Shown here one piece after another: positions 8,211 through 14,861 of a DNA stretch of 24,817 nt; positions within the stretch are counted from its first letter, which is position 1, and every line of letters begins with the position of its first letter. The position numbers were made by a program, and so were the translations under genes. The notes beneath the pieces were generated by a model, which did no database searches, was not told where the DNA came from, and saw only the letters and a program-made list of their open reading frames with translations. The DNA comes from CAZIOI01 sp964540855 (lineage in GTDB: Bacteria > Patescibacteriota > UBA1384 > DTJR01): contig CAZIOI010000008.1 in the NCBI GenBank assembly GCA_964540855.1, positions 1-24,817 on the forward strand, written 5' to 3'.

Positions 8211-9187
8211 TGACAAGAGTGAAAAGCACTGTCCAAATACCGATTTTAGCAACATCTTTACTGGGTCTCGCCCTAGTGGCTTTGGGGGTGGGATTTTTTG
8301 CTCCGACCGGAGAACAATCAAAATTAATGTACGAGGGAAATCTCTGGTGTGTCTCTAACTACATCGAAAAAGAACCGACTGAATATTTGGACAACGGCCA
8401 ACCTCAAAAAGAGCCTCTGTTGGAAGGTAAAGAAACGTGGGTCAGAAGAGATCAGGTCGAGGCCGGCTCCGCCGAAGAAGCAATGACAAAAGCAACGCAA
8501 GCCGGGTTTTTCGAACGATCTAATAAAACCGATCTCAGGAAAGCCCTACAAAATAACGATCAAGATTTTTTTACACATCACTTTAATGAATGGGCAACCG
8601 CCGCCGGTCCGTGTTGGGGCACGGGAGATCCCGCAAATCCCTATGTAGGCTATTGGATAAATGATGCCATAGCAGCCGAATGCAAAGGCGAGGCGCTACC
8701 GGAACAATCAACTTCGTCTAACCCAACTAGCAGTAACGAAACACCCGTAGATCTGTCATCAGGAAAAAAAATTAGGGTTAACATCACCTCATATAGTCCA
8801 TGCATCAGACCTTATAATACTTGCGATTGCAAAACAGGGGGAAATACCTCAACTGCCGATTCAACTGGAAAGTTTGCAATGAAAGATGGTCGATTACAGT
8901 GGGTAAAAAAAGACGGCACAGCGGAAAGGTTTGTTTTTGCGCAGCCGACAACGGACAACATCATCCCGTGGAATCAAAGGGAAAATTATGGAGTTGTTAT
9001 CCCGGGATTTAACAACAATCAACCTATTAAAATCAGAGATCACTATGCTGTAGGCAATCACGCCAACCAAAACTACCTTGATCTTTTCGTCCCTTGTTCA
9101 GAGAACAAGGCTGTCACAAAACAATTAAGCACACTTTCGCACGCAAAAAATGGAACTTACGACGCGGTAATCGTAAAATTAAAATAA
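8210..9187 (+). CDS. Anchored exoprotein with C-terminal 3D-like (double-psi barrel) domain
   Basis: A 325-residue protein with one N-terminal membrane helix (about 11-31) and the rest outside the membrane. Residues 40-160 have no family I recognise and carry C47, C135 and C158. After a Ser/Thr/Asn linker, residues about 187-325 resemble the 3D domain found in lytic transglycosylase-like and Rpf/YabE-type proteins: ITSYSPC, then ADSTG, an IP turn, and IRDHYAVGNHANQNYLDLFVP, which has two of the three aspartates (D277 and D291); the first is not clearly conserved. The catalytic identity is therefore uncertain. Next to an M23-like gene in a secretion operon, a role in local peptidoglycan cleavage or binding is plausible. 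Confidence 0.6.
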   Translation: MTRVKSTVQIPILATSLLGLALVALGVGFFAPTGEQSKLMYEGNLWCVSNYIEKEPTEYLDNGQPQKEPLLEGKETWVRRDQVEAGSAEEAMTKATQAGFFERSNKTDLRKALQNNDQDFFTHHFNEWATAAGPCWGTGDPANPYVGYWINDAIAAECKGEALPEQSTSSNPTSSNETPVDLSSGKKIRVNITSYSPCIRPYNTCDCKTGGNTSTADSTGKFAMKDGRLQWVKKDGTAERFVFAQPTTDNIIPWNQRENYGVVIPGFNNNQPIKIRDHYAVGNHANQNYLDLFVPCSENKAVTKQLSTLSHAKNGTYDAVIVKLK

Positions 9188-9188
9188 G

Positions 9189-9965
9189 ATGAAGCCAAAA
9201 CAATTAACAGAAAAAATATTTGTGGTAAATTTCACTGCACTTCTCATAGTTCTTGGTTTGGTTGCAGGGTTTGTCCTTTTCTCAAAAACCTCAACAGGAC
9301 TCGCGCAAGAAGCAGTCTCGCCAACCCCTGCCACCTCTGCGGCTCCGACACACAATATATGTCCGGCAAAGTTTTCAACCGGACCTTCGGCGGGTAAGGA
9401 TTCGATAGGGGAAATTGCAAGCAGTGTTTTTGAGCCAAACGCGGCAAGTGGAAACAATGATTTTGCAGAAGAGGGATATTCCGGCGCATCGGGCGAAGTC
9501 TCGGATTTGGGAAAAACAGCAAATCCGGGTGGATCAAACCCAAACATTTCATTCAATACATGCCATGGATCATCAGCATGCCACCCAGGAGAGATATATC
9601 ATCACGGAGTTTACCACAATAGGAGTAGTGGAGACGCCATCGACATCACTCCGTCTAATGAAATGTGTTATGCGGCTTTTGACGGCAAGGCTACCTCGGG
9701 CGGATCAGGTCGCAACAGCTATACAAGGCTCGTTTCAGCAAATGGAAGGGTCAAGGCATACTATTATCATACTTTAAACAAAAAAACCGGCGAAGTAAAA
9801 GCGGGTGACATCATATGTCGTGTCGGAGCTTCCAATATCCGACACATCCACTTTGAATTGTTGGTTGATGGCAAGTCGGTCAATGGCGACCTATCAAAAC
9901 GCTCAAATGAATCAGCTTACGTTCGATCACTTTGGGCTAATATGAAGAAAGTATTGGGGCTTTAA
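9189..9965 (+). CDS. M23-family (LytM-like) peptidase, membrane-anchored
   Basis: A 258-residue exoprotein with an N-terminal hydrophobic segment (about 11-31) that may be a signal peptide or an anchor. A linker to about residue 125 is followed by an M23 peptidase domain. The HxH motif is clear at H219-I220-H221 (RHIHFEL), and a YYYHTL strand matches the usual YxHL element. The first metal site is unusual: in place of HxxxD there is H143 followed nine residues later by D152 (SSGDAIDI). M23 enzymes cut peptide cross-bridges in cell walls. The start ATG comes 1 base after the stop of the 3D-like gene. Together the two could open the wall for the secretion machine. Activity is likely but not certain. 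Confidence 0.72.
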   Translation: MKPKQLTEKIFVVNFTALLIVLGLVAGFVLFSKTSTGLAQEAVSPTPATSAAPTHNICPAKFSTGPSAGKDSIGEIASSVFEPNAASGNNDFAEEGYSGASGEVSDLGKTANPGGSNPNISFNTCHGSSACHPGEIYHHGVYHNRSSGDAIDITPSNEMCYAAFDGKATSGGSGRNSYTRLVSANGRVKAYYYHTLNKKTGEVKAGDIICRVGASNIRHIHFELLVDGKSVNGDLSKRSNESAYVRSLWANMKKVLGL

Positions 9966-10978
9966 TGAAAAAAAAATTGTTTATCTTCGTGTTAATTATT
10001 GTCGTTATCGCCTCGGTCATACTGCTTGTATATGCCTGTTCAAGACCCAAAGAGCAGGCGGCGCCAACTGCGAGTGAGACCTCGATTAATTTAGATTATA
10101 AACGTACCAATTTAGAGAAAGTGCTAGATGATCCGGGAATTGAATCATGGGGCTTCGCCACTAAGAAAAACGGCATATGTTTTGCCGGAAACGATTTCTC
10201 GCTGAAGTTTTATTCTTTCCAGACTAAGTCATCTTCCACCATAATGGCTGGGCAGACTGATGCGGATTCCATCAAAATTACTTCAACTGATGAATCATGT
10301 CTATTTCAGGTAATGAAAGCTCGGACCAATCTCCTGTATATATACACCGACAAGCTGTCAACGCTAGACATGGAAACAATTTCCCCGGTTAAGGCAAACC
10401 TTTCCTTCTATACTATTGAGAGCAGCGACTCCACTCTAATTTTAGACAGTCTGGGAAATAAAATATCCGTAGATGAAACAAGTCTGCCGCTGTTATTCAA
10501 AATCGCGCCTGTATCGCAAAACAACTCGTTTGCAATTGCAAACTATGATCGAGAGCTACAGTCCGGAAGCCTATTTTACAAGCAGTCAGACGGCATAAAA
10601 ACCCTTCTTGAGATTTTTGGCGCAGTTGATCTCGTAGCGAATCATCAAACAGCGCTTCTTTCACACGATACTGGAGAGACGATCGACGCCACTTTGATTT
10701 CTGACGAAGGAGAAGAGATAGCTGGAATTAACAACATCGACCCCTCATTCGCTAAGAGTACGAGCGATGGCTATTTCTACGCAATCAAGCCGGGCGGTAA
10801 AGACAGCGAAACCAACGAGGCAAACTCTGTTTTCTTTATCTCAAATTCCGGACAAACCAGTAGATACTTGTCTTCAACGGATCAAGCGGCTAACAGATTT
10901 GATATAAATGGTCTTGACTACAAAAATGGATCGTTGTATTTGCAGGAAACTGACACGATTTATCAATTGAAAATATAA
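9965..10978 (+). CDS. Putative lipoprotein, unknown function
   Basis: A 337-residue protein whose ATG overlaps the last base of the M23 gene stop. Residues 5-24 are hydrophobic and end in VYACS, which could be a lipobox, although Tyr at -2 is unusual; it may instead be a simple membrane anchor. The rest is beta-rich and polar, with repeated short strand pairs reminiscent of the C-terminal part of the PEGA-like protein at 3672-5171. I recognise no named domain. It is the last gene of the long operon, followed by a 113-base gap that contains the next promoter. Its position suggests an accessory surface component. Confidence 0.6.
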   Translation: MKKKLFIFVLIIVVIASVILLVYACSRPKEQAAPTASETSINLDYKRTNLEKVLDDPGIESWGFATKKNGICFAGNDFSLKFYSFQTKSSSTIMAGQTDADSIKITSTDESCLFQVMKARTNLLYIYTDKLSTLDMETISPVKANLSFYTIESSDSTLILDSLGNKISVDETSLPLLFKIAPVSQNNSFAIANYDRELQSGSLFYKQSDGIKTLLEIFGAVDLVANHQTALLSHDTGETIDATLISDEGEEIAGINNIDPSFAKSTSDGYFYAIKPGGKDSETNEANSVFFISNSGQTSRYLSSTDQAANRFDINGLDYKNGSLYLQETDTIYQLKI

Positions 10979-11035
10979 TTCTGCATTGATAGAATATATT
11001 TGCAGTAATCGATGCATCCGGCGATCTGTCGTGTG

Positions 11036-11064
11036 TTGCATATTTTTTTGCAAAACAATATAAT
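11036..11064 (+). promoter_or_regulatory. Promoter of the stand-alone pilin gene
   Basis: A TTGCAT (-35) at 11036-11041 and a perfect TATAAT (-10) at 11059-11064 are separated by exactly 17 bases. Transcription would start near 11071 and give a leader of about 27 bases that contains the AAGGAGG at 11082-11088. This makes the fifth pilin-like gene an independent, probably strongly expressed, transcription unit. Confidence 0.65.
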
Positions 11065-11097
11065 CTTAGTAGTTAACCAACAAGGAGGATAATGGAC

Positions 11098-11484
11098 ATG
11101 TCGCGATTTAGAGTAAAAGAACTAACATCAAAAGCAGGTTTTGCGATTTTGGGAGTTACTATGACCGCCAGTAGAGCGCTTGCAGCTGATCTGACTAACG
11201 AGCAAGGAATCCCTCTGCTGACCGACGCCCCAGGTGACGTGATAAATAGAATCGTAAACACTTTTCTCTGGGTTATAGGCATCCTAGCGATCATCTATCT
11301 AATATGGGGCGGCATGACATATGTAACCGCCGGTGGTGACGCAGAAAAAGCCGGCAAAGGCAGAATCGCTATAACAAACGCTATAATCGGTATTATTATT
11401 GTTGCTCTAGCAATAGTTATTTACAGAGCAATTCTTGGAGGAGTAGGCAGCGGCACTCGAGGTCTGACAGGCGGAGCCTATTAA
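11098..11484 (+). CDS. TrbC/VirB2-like pilin, copy 5 (candidate major pilin)
   Basis: A 128-residue pilin-like protein. A signal-peptide-like start (KAGFAILGVTMTASRALAA) leads to a short polar stretch and two membrane helices (about 51-68 and 92-112) around the family loop WGGMTYVTAGGDAEKAGKG. An ATG at 11092 is also in frame, but the SD AAGGAGG at 11082-11088 is only 3 bases from it and 9 from the ATG at 11098, so 11098 is preferred. It has its own consensus-like promoter, the best SD of the five copies, and a Gly-rich C-terminus, so it is the best candidate for the abundant subunit. Its stop overlaps that of the converging ATPase gene by 4 bases. Confidence 0.78.
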   Translation: MSRFRVKELTSKAGFAILGVTMTASRALAADLTNEQGIPLLTDAPGDVINRIVNTFLWVIGILAIIYLIWGGMTYVTAGGDAEKAGKGRIAITNAIIGIIIVALAIVIYRAILGGVGSGTRGLTGGAY

Positions 11485-13022
11485 TCCGCTGGCGCCACTC
11501 GCCTAACTTCCGCTTCGGTAGTTAGACCTTCTCTGACTTTTTGAAAGCCGTCCTCGAACATGGTAACCATCCCATCCTCGCGGGCGGCTTTTTCGAATTC
11601 GCTGACCGATCCGCCCGATTGGATCAGATGCTCGATCTTTGGCGTAATTTTCATAGTCTCAATAATGGCTACTCGCCCCTTGAATCCGGTGCCCTTGCAA
11701 ACAGGGCATGTTGGCTTACCAGCACCGCCACGGCAAGAGTTACAAACTTTTCTGACCAATCTCTGTGCAATAATAAGATTGATAGAGCCGGAAAGCAAAA
11801 ACGGCTTGACGCCCATATCTAAAAGCCTCGGGATGCTCGAAGGCGCCGAATTAGTATGAAGTGTCGTTAGAACCAAGTGTCCGGTCAAAGAAGCTTGCAG
11901 CGCCGTTTCGGCGGTTTCTTTGTCACGAATTTCTCCGATCATAATCACATCGGGGTCTTGGCGAAGCGCGTGCTTAAGGCCATTTGCAAAATCGAAGCCT
12001 TTATCGGGCCTGACTTGGCTCTGGTCTATTCCCTCTATTCGATACTCAATCGGATCCTCGAGGGTAATAATTTTAATCTCGGGTTTGTTGAGCTTTTGCA
12101 AAATTCCATACAACGTCGTTGTCTTTCCCGAACCAGTCGGACCAGTATTGAATATCGCCCCGTTTGGTTTTGAAATTGCTTCTTCGATCAACTTTAAGGC
12201 ATCTGCTCTGAAGCCAAGATCATGCAGAGAAATAATTGCGCCAGACGGATTAAGAAGTCTCAGGACTATCACCTCTCCCCAAGCCCCGGGCATAACTGAG
12301 ACTCTCACATCAACGACTTGATCGATTATCTGAATATCAAACCTGCCATCCTGCGGTTCTTCGGTAATGTTCAGCTTTAATTTTGAAAGATATTTGATTC
12401 TGTTTTTGATTGAAATATACGATTGCTTGGGCATCGTGATCACGTCCTGAAGCATACCGTCAATCCTGAAACGCAACCGCGCGCCCTGCTCAATCGGCTC
12501 GACGTGAATATCGGAAACGTTCATGTGGACCGCACCGGCAAAAACCATATCTAGAGTTTGGGTAACCGGCGTCTCTACGATTTTTTGACCGATAGATGCG
12601 AGGCTCTCTGCTGTTTCAAATTTGAGTTTTAGATCCTCTTGCGAGACTACATGCCTTTCGAGGGTCTTTGGTGCTTCTTTGACGAACTCAAGCTGCGAGA
12701 GACCATATTCTGTGCTGGTCTTAGAACACAAATACAGATAAAATTTCAGTCTGGTCGCACCGGCAAGCTGTTTCAGATACGGGATTAGATTCGGGTTCGC
12801 TGGATTGTCTGTCGCCACCTTAACGCCATCGTTTAATTTGAAAAACGAAACAATACGGTGCTTGTAGGCATCTTCTTTTGGAATAACCGATAGAACGTCG
12901 GGCGTGAAAGGATAGCCGACAAGGTTGACATATGGAATGGCGGATTTTTTCGATAAATCCTGCGCTACCTTTTCCTCGCCCGCTCTCGAAAAAATTTGTA
13001 ATGCTTTGTCTAAATCTGACAT
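11481..13022 (-). CDS. pilB: PilB/GspE-type assembly ATPase
   Basis: A 513-residue hexameric ATPase of the GspE/PilB class, which drives pilus or type II secretion assembly from the cytoplasm. An N-terminal MshEN-like region spans about 1-130. The ATPase core has Walker A GPTGSGKT at 294-301, an Asp box (LEDPIEY, 321-327), Walker B DVIMIGEIRD at 358-367 and a His box (HLVLTTLH, 382-389). A zinc-type tetracysteine follows (C427, C430, C439, C442). All key residues are present. The gene converges on the copy 5 pilin gene with a 4-base overlap of the stops. No PilC, PilD, PilM or type IV prepilin gene is in the window, so it may serve either a type IV pilus encoded elsewhere or the neighbouring TrbC-like system in place of VirB11. 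Confidence 0.9.
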   Translation of the reverse strand: MSDLDKALQIFSRAGEEKVAQDLSKKSAIPYVNLVGYPFTPDVLSVIPKEDAYKHRIVSFFKLNDGVKVATDNPANPNLIPYLKQLAGATRLKFYLYLCSKTSTEYGLSQLEFVKEAPKTLERHVVSQEDLKLKFETAESLASIGQKIVETPVTQTLDMVFAGAVHMNVSDIHVEPIEQGARLRFRIDGMLQDVITMPKQSYISIKNRIKYLSKLKLNITEEPQDGRFDIQIIDQVVDVRVSVMPGAWGEVIVLRLLNPSGAIISLHDLGFRADALKLIEEAISKPNGAIFNTGPTGSGKTTTLYGILQKLNKPEIKIITLEDPIEYRIEGIDQSQVRPDKGFDFANGLKHALRQDPDVIMIGEIRDKETAETALQASLTGHLVLTTLHTNSAPSSIPRLLDMGVKPFLLSGSINLIIAQRLVRKVCNSCRGGAGKPTCPVCKGTGFKGRVAIIETMKITPKIEHLIQSGGSVSEFEKAAREDGMVTMFEDGFQKVREGLTTEAEVRRVAPAD

Positions 13023-13290
13023 TTTATGAAATTATTTACCTATCTCGATATTTTAAATAAAAACTTTATTCAAACTTTGCTTTAACTTGAGTTAACAAAG
13101 ATACAACCAGCAAGTAATAATCACCAAACAAACTTCAATATTCAAATATACAAACAGATACTTACAGTTTTCTTTTGTTTATTGGGATTTGTTATTTGTT
13201 TGTTCCTTGCTTACTTGTGATTTGTTGGTTATGCAAACACGCTTCATACCATGGATTTTAGAAGCTCCGTTTTGATTTTATCATTAATTG
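13023..13290. other. AT-rich gene-free stretch with repeated AACAAA-type words
   Basis: About 270 bases without a convincing frame. The sequence is low in complexity: words such as AAACAAAC, CAAGTAA and ACCAACAA recur, on one strand around 13100-13135 and on the other around 13180-13230, so the two ends form a loose inverted repeat. The promoter of the PilB-type gene must lie here on the minus strand, but no element stands out. A 60-base line at 13141-13200 has 14 G/C by hand count, against about 58% in the gene that follows. Confidence 0.5.
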
Positions 13291-13292
13291 AC

Positions 13293-13344
13293 CCAAAAAG
13301 ACGAAAGGCCCGCCAGATGCGATTTTCACGCACCCAGCGGGCCT
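13293..13344 (-). terminator. Rho-independent terminator of the GC-rich orphan gene
   Basis: On the minus strand an 8-bp stem pairs AGGCCCGC at 13337-13344 with GCGGGCCT at 13306-13313. A second 4-bp stem (TGCG/CGCA at 13329-13332 and 13318-13321) sits inside it. The hairpin is followed by a T-rich run (TTTCGTCTTTTTG). It begins 3 bases after the stop of the minus-strand gene at 13348. Confidence 0.7.
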
Positions 13345-13347
13345 GTT

Positions 13348-13731
13348 TCACGACTCGAGAGAAGCCCTGAGCTGATTGACCAGCTCGGGGCAGTCCCCAA
13401 AGAGCTCGAGGATTTGGATGCGCACAGGGTCCACTGGATCCTTGTGCGCATCCAAGCCGGCTCGGCAGGCCGACAGAAAGGCCTCCGGGGAACAACTCGC
13501 CGCACCGATCGTAACAGCAAATAGGTGCAGCGAGTTGTCTATCAACTTGTTAACGCGCGCGGAACCCTCGTCAGCAACAACGGCAGCCACCGCGTCCGAG
13601 GGTTCGTCGACGCCGAGAAGTCCTCTGATAGCATCGACAAACTCGCCGTCCGAGAGAGACGAGAGGATCTCTCTCAATATATCGAGGCCCTCTTTTGTCT
13701 CAGATGCGGCTATCAATGCGTCGCCGTCCAT
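13348..13731 (-). CDS. Unknown GC-rich orphan protein
   Basis: A 127-residue acidic, mostly helical protein with no membrane segment, no signal peptide and no family that I recognise. The ATG at 13731 is chosen because GGGAGAGG lies 5 bases upstream; the frame is open 19 codons further to 13788 but without such a site. The gene forms a complete unit, with a promoter at 13824-13852, an SD and a terminator right after the stop. By hand count 210 of 360 bases at 13381-13740 are G or C (58%), well above the AT-rich flanks, and third codon positions favour G/C, which suggests transfer. It contains a 42-base near-palindrome and three cysteines. The clean codon pattern supports a real protein, but its function is unknown. 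Confidence 0.55.
   Translation of the reverse strand: MDGDALIAASETKEGLDILREILSSLSDGEFVDAIRGLLGVDEPSDAVAAVVADEGSARVNKLIDNSLHLFAVTIGAASCSPEAFLSACRAGLDAHKDPVDPVRIQILELFGDCPELVNQLRASLES
13414..13455. repeat. 42-base near-perfect palindrome inside the orphan gene
   Basis: The outer 13 bases on each side pair perfectly (TTGGATGCGCACA with its complement TGTGCGCATCCAA), followed by a short imperfect inner stem around CC/GG pairs. In the gene it encodes the DAHKDPVDPVRIQ segment. It would form a strong hairpin in the mRNA and could be a cruciform or binding site in DNA. Confidence 0.75.
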
Positions 13732-13823
13732 TTGAACCTCTCCCTTACCCGTTCCCGCGGGTCGAGAAATGGCACGACTCTTTGTCAAAGTTCAGCCTAT
13801 ACGCGACCGAACCAGAACACTGG

Positions 13824-13852
13824 ATCATATTAAAAAAAGTTGCCGGATGCAA
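13824..13852 (-). promoter_or_regulatory. Promoter of the GC-rich orphan gene
   Basis: Reading the minus strand, TTGCAT (13847-13852) and TATGAT (13824-13829) are separated by 17 bases. Transcription would start near 13817, leaving an untranslated leader of about 86 bases before the ATG at 13731. The -35 hexamer is the same as in front of the stand-alone pilin gene. Confidence 0.55.
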
Positions 13853-13864
13853 TAGGCCTAGCGA

Positions 13865-14290
13865 CTACTTTACAGACTTGGCATATTTACCGATAAAATC
13901 CTTCAGTCCCATCAACACAGCATCGCGCAAGTCTTGGTCTGATTCGGCGACCCAAACGGCTAGATTATAAAGTTTTTGCGGCTCGACAGTTAGCCATCTG
14001 TGATTTAAAAACAAAAATACCATCATGCTCGTTACAGCAATGCGTTTATTGCCATTTTGAAATGGATGATTTTTGATCAAAAGATAAAACAAAACCGCTG
14101 TTTTTGATTCGATTGTCGGATATAAGTCACGACCGCTATAGGTTGAGAAAGGCGTCTCTACACAGCTCTCGAGAACACTAGGGAATCTCGTCCTAAACGG
14201 AGGGATAGGTTTGCTCCAGCTCATCGTAGAGACCGCCAAATGATGAGCGATTTTTTCGATATGATCTATGTTGATTTTCTTGGTTTTCAT
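13865..14290 (-). CDS. doc: Doc-like toxin (Fic/Doc family)
   Basis: A 141-residue Fic/Doc-fold protein. The signature is HPFQNGNKR at residues 75-83. Lys at position 82, where AMP-transferring Fic enzymes have Gly, is the Doc hallmark; Doc of phage P1 phosphorylates elongation factor Tu and stops translation. Residue 79 is Asn, where both Doc and Fic usually have Asp or Glu to hold magnesium, so activity may be altered. The ATG overlaps the stop of the upstream HTH gene by 4 bases (ATGA), the usual toxin-antitoxin arrangement. Expression would come from the operator-controlled promoter at 14549-14577. Identification as Doc-like is firm; toxicity is inferred. Confidence 0.85.
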   Translation of the reverse strand: MKTKKINIDHIEKIAHHLAVSTMSWSKPIPPFRTRFPSVLESCVETPFSTYSGRDLYPTIESKTAVLFYLLIKNHPFQNGNKRIAVTSMMVFLFLNHRWLTVEPQKLYNLAVWVAESDQDLRDAVLMGLKDFIGKYAKSVK

Positions 14291-14541
14291 GTGTCGGCAA
14301 GTTTTTTTAACACCTCGCCGTACTGAACAACGACTTTTTCCACGCCCCTCGCGATCAGTTTTTCATCACGCTCAGTCATCTCGCCCGTGTAAAGCGAAGC
14401 ATATTCCGCGGGGATAATATAAATACTGCCGACTTTCTTGGCCGGTATTTCCCCGGATTTTATTTTTCGAAACACTTGGACCCTGCTAAGATTCATAATC
14501 TTTGCAAGTTCCGTGATCGTCACATGTTCTTTATTACTCAT
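14287..14541 (-). CDS. HTH (excisionase-type) antitoxin/autoregulator
   Basis: An 84-residue protein with an HTH_17/MerR-like DNA-binding domain: VTITELAKIMNLSRVQVFRKIKSGEIPAKKVGSIYIIP (about residues 7-44) shows the helix-turn-helix and the wing. The remaining helical region (EMTERDEKLIARGVEKVVVQYGEVLKKL) probably contacts the toxin. The frame is open to 14610, but the -10 element at 14549-14554 puts the transcription start near 14542, so the ATG at 14541 is preferred and the message may be leaderless. The ATG at 14550 would overlap the -10. It lies directly upstream of and overlaps the Doc-like gene, and a perfect palindrome in its promoter suggests self-repression. Confidence 0.75.
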   Translation of the reverse strand: MSNKEHVTITELAKIMNLSRVQVFRKIKSGEIPAKKVGSIYIIPAEYASLYTGEMTERDEKLIARGVEKVVVQYGEVLKKLADT

Positions 14542-14548
14542 ACTTGTC

Positions 14549-14577
14549 ATTATGTAATACCTATTACATTGTGTCAA
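14549..14577 (-). promoter_or_regulatory. Toxin-antitoxin promoter with embedded palindromic operator
   Basis: On the minus strand TTGACA (14572-14577) and CATAAT (14549-14554) are separated by 17 bases. The spacer carries a palindrome, ATGTAATA-2-TATTACAT, at 14552-14569, with 8-bp arms that reach into the -10. A further ATGTAA half-site lies at 14582-14587. Binding there by the HTH protein would block RNA polymerase. Confidence 0.75.
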
Positions 14578-14615
14578 GGGTATGTAACGAAAATAGTTTT
14601 TAAAAATCATCTGTC

Positions 14616-14705
14616 TGGCGGAAGCGGGAGGATTCGAACCCCCGGAACCCTTGCGAGCTCACTTGTTTTCGAAACAAGCCCATTCAACCACTCTGGCACG
14701 CTTCC
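14616..14705 (-). tRNA. tRNA-Ser(CGA)
   Basis: A 90-base class II tRNA. The acceptor stem pairs GGAAGCG at 14699-14705 with CGCTTCC at 14620-14626, followed by G and an encoded CCA at 14616-14618. The anticodon stem CTTGT/ACAAG encloses the loop TTCGAAA, giving anticodon CGA. The long variable arm and the GGTTCGAATCC T-arm are as expected for tRNA-Ser. A consensus-like promoter lies just upstream. Confidence 0.95.
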
Positions 14706-14714
14706 AATAGTGAA

Positions 14715-14743
14715 AATATACCTGTTCAGTCAGAGTTTTTCAA
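14715..14743 (-). promoter_or_regulatory. Promoter of tRNA-Ser
   Basis: Minus strand TTGAAA (14738-14743) and TATATT (14715-14720) are spaced by 17 bases. The predicted start is a few bases before the mature tRNA 5' end at 14705. Between here and the end of yidC (14862) there is only AT-rich sequence with three copies of CTATACG. Confidence 0.65.
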
Positions 14744-14861
14744 CCCAAAATTAACTTAAAACGAAAAATGCAAAACGTATAACTATTGTGTCGCTCTGCG
14801 ACGATTATTATAAGTTTTGAATTATATGTTGTGGCTATACGCTATACGTTTTTACTATACG

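Noticed and set aside
9244..9552. Minus-strand frame opposite the M23-like gene
   Set aside because: It has no recognisable domain and shadows a clear coding frame.
11013..11022. TGCATCCGGC also present on the minus strand at 13842-13851
   Set aside because: A single shared 10-mer near two promoters is weak and may be chance; it lies at different places relative to the -10 elements.
11092..11097. ATG at 11092 as start of the copy 5 pilin
   Set aside because: It is only 3 bases from the SD; the ATG at 11098 has a normal gap.
13376..13735. Plus-strand open frames over the GC-rich gene
   Set aside because: Several overlapping frames arise from the GC-rich composition. Only the minus-strand frame has promoter, SD and terminator.
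14790..14802. Hairpin GTCGC-TCT-GCGAC downstream of yidC as a terminator
   Set aside because: The stem is only 5 bp and no T-run follows on the minus strand, so termination is not supported.
14835..14861. Three copies of CTATACG as a regulatory or CRISPR-like repeat
   Set aside because: They are 7 bases long, unevenly spaced and have no spacers of constant length; they are best seen as low-complexity sequence.
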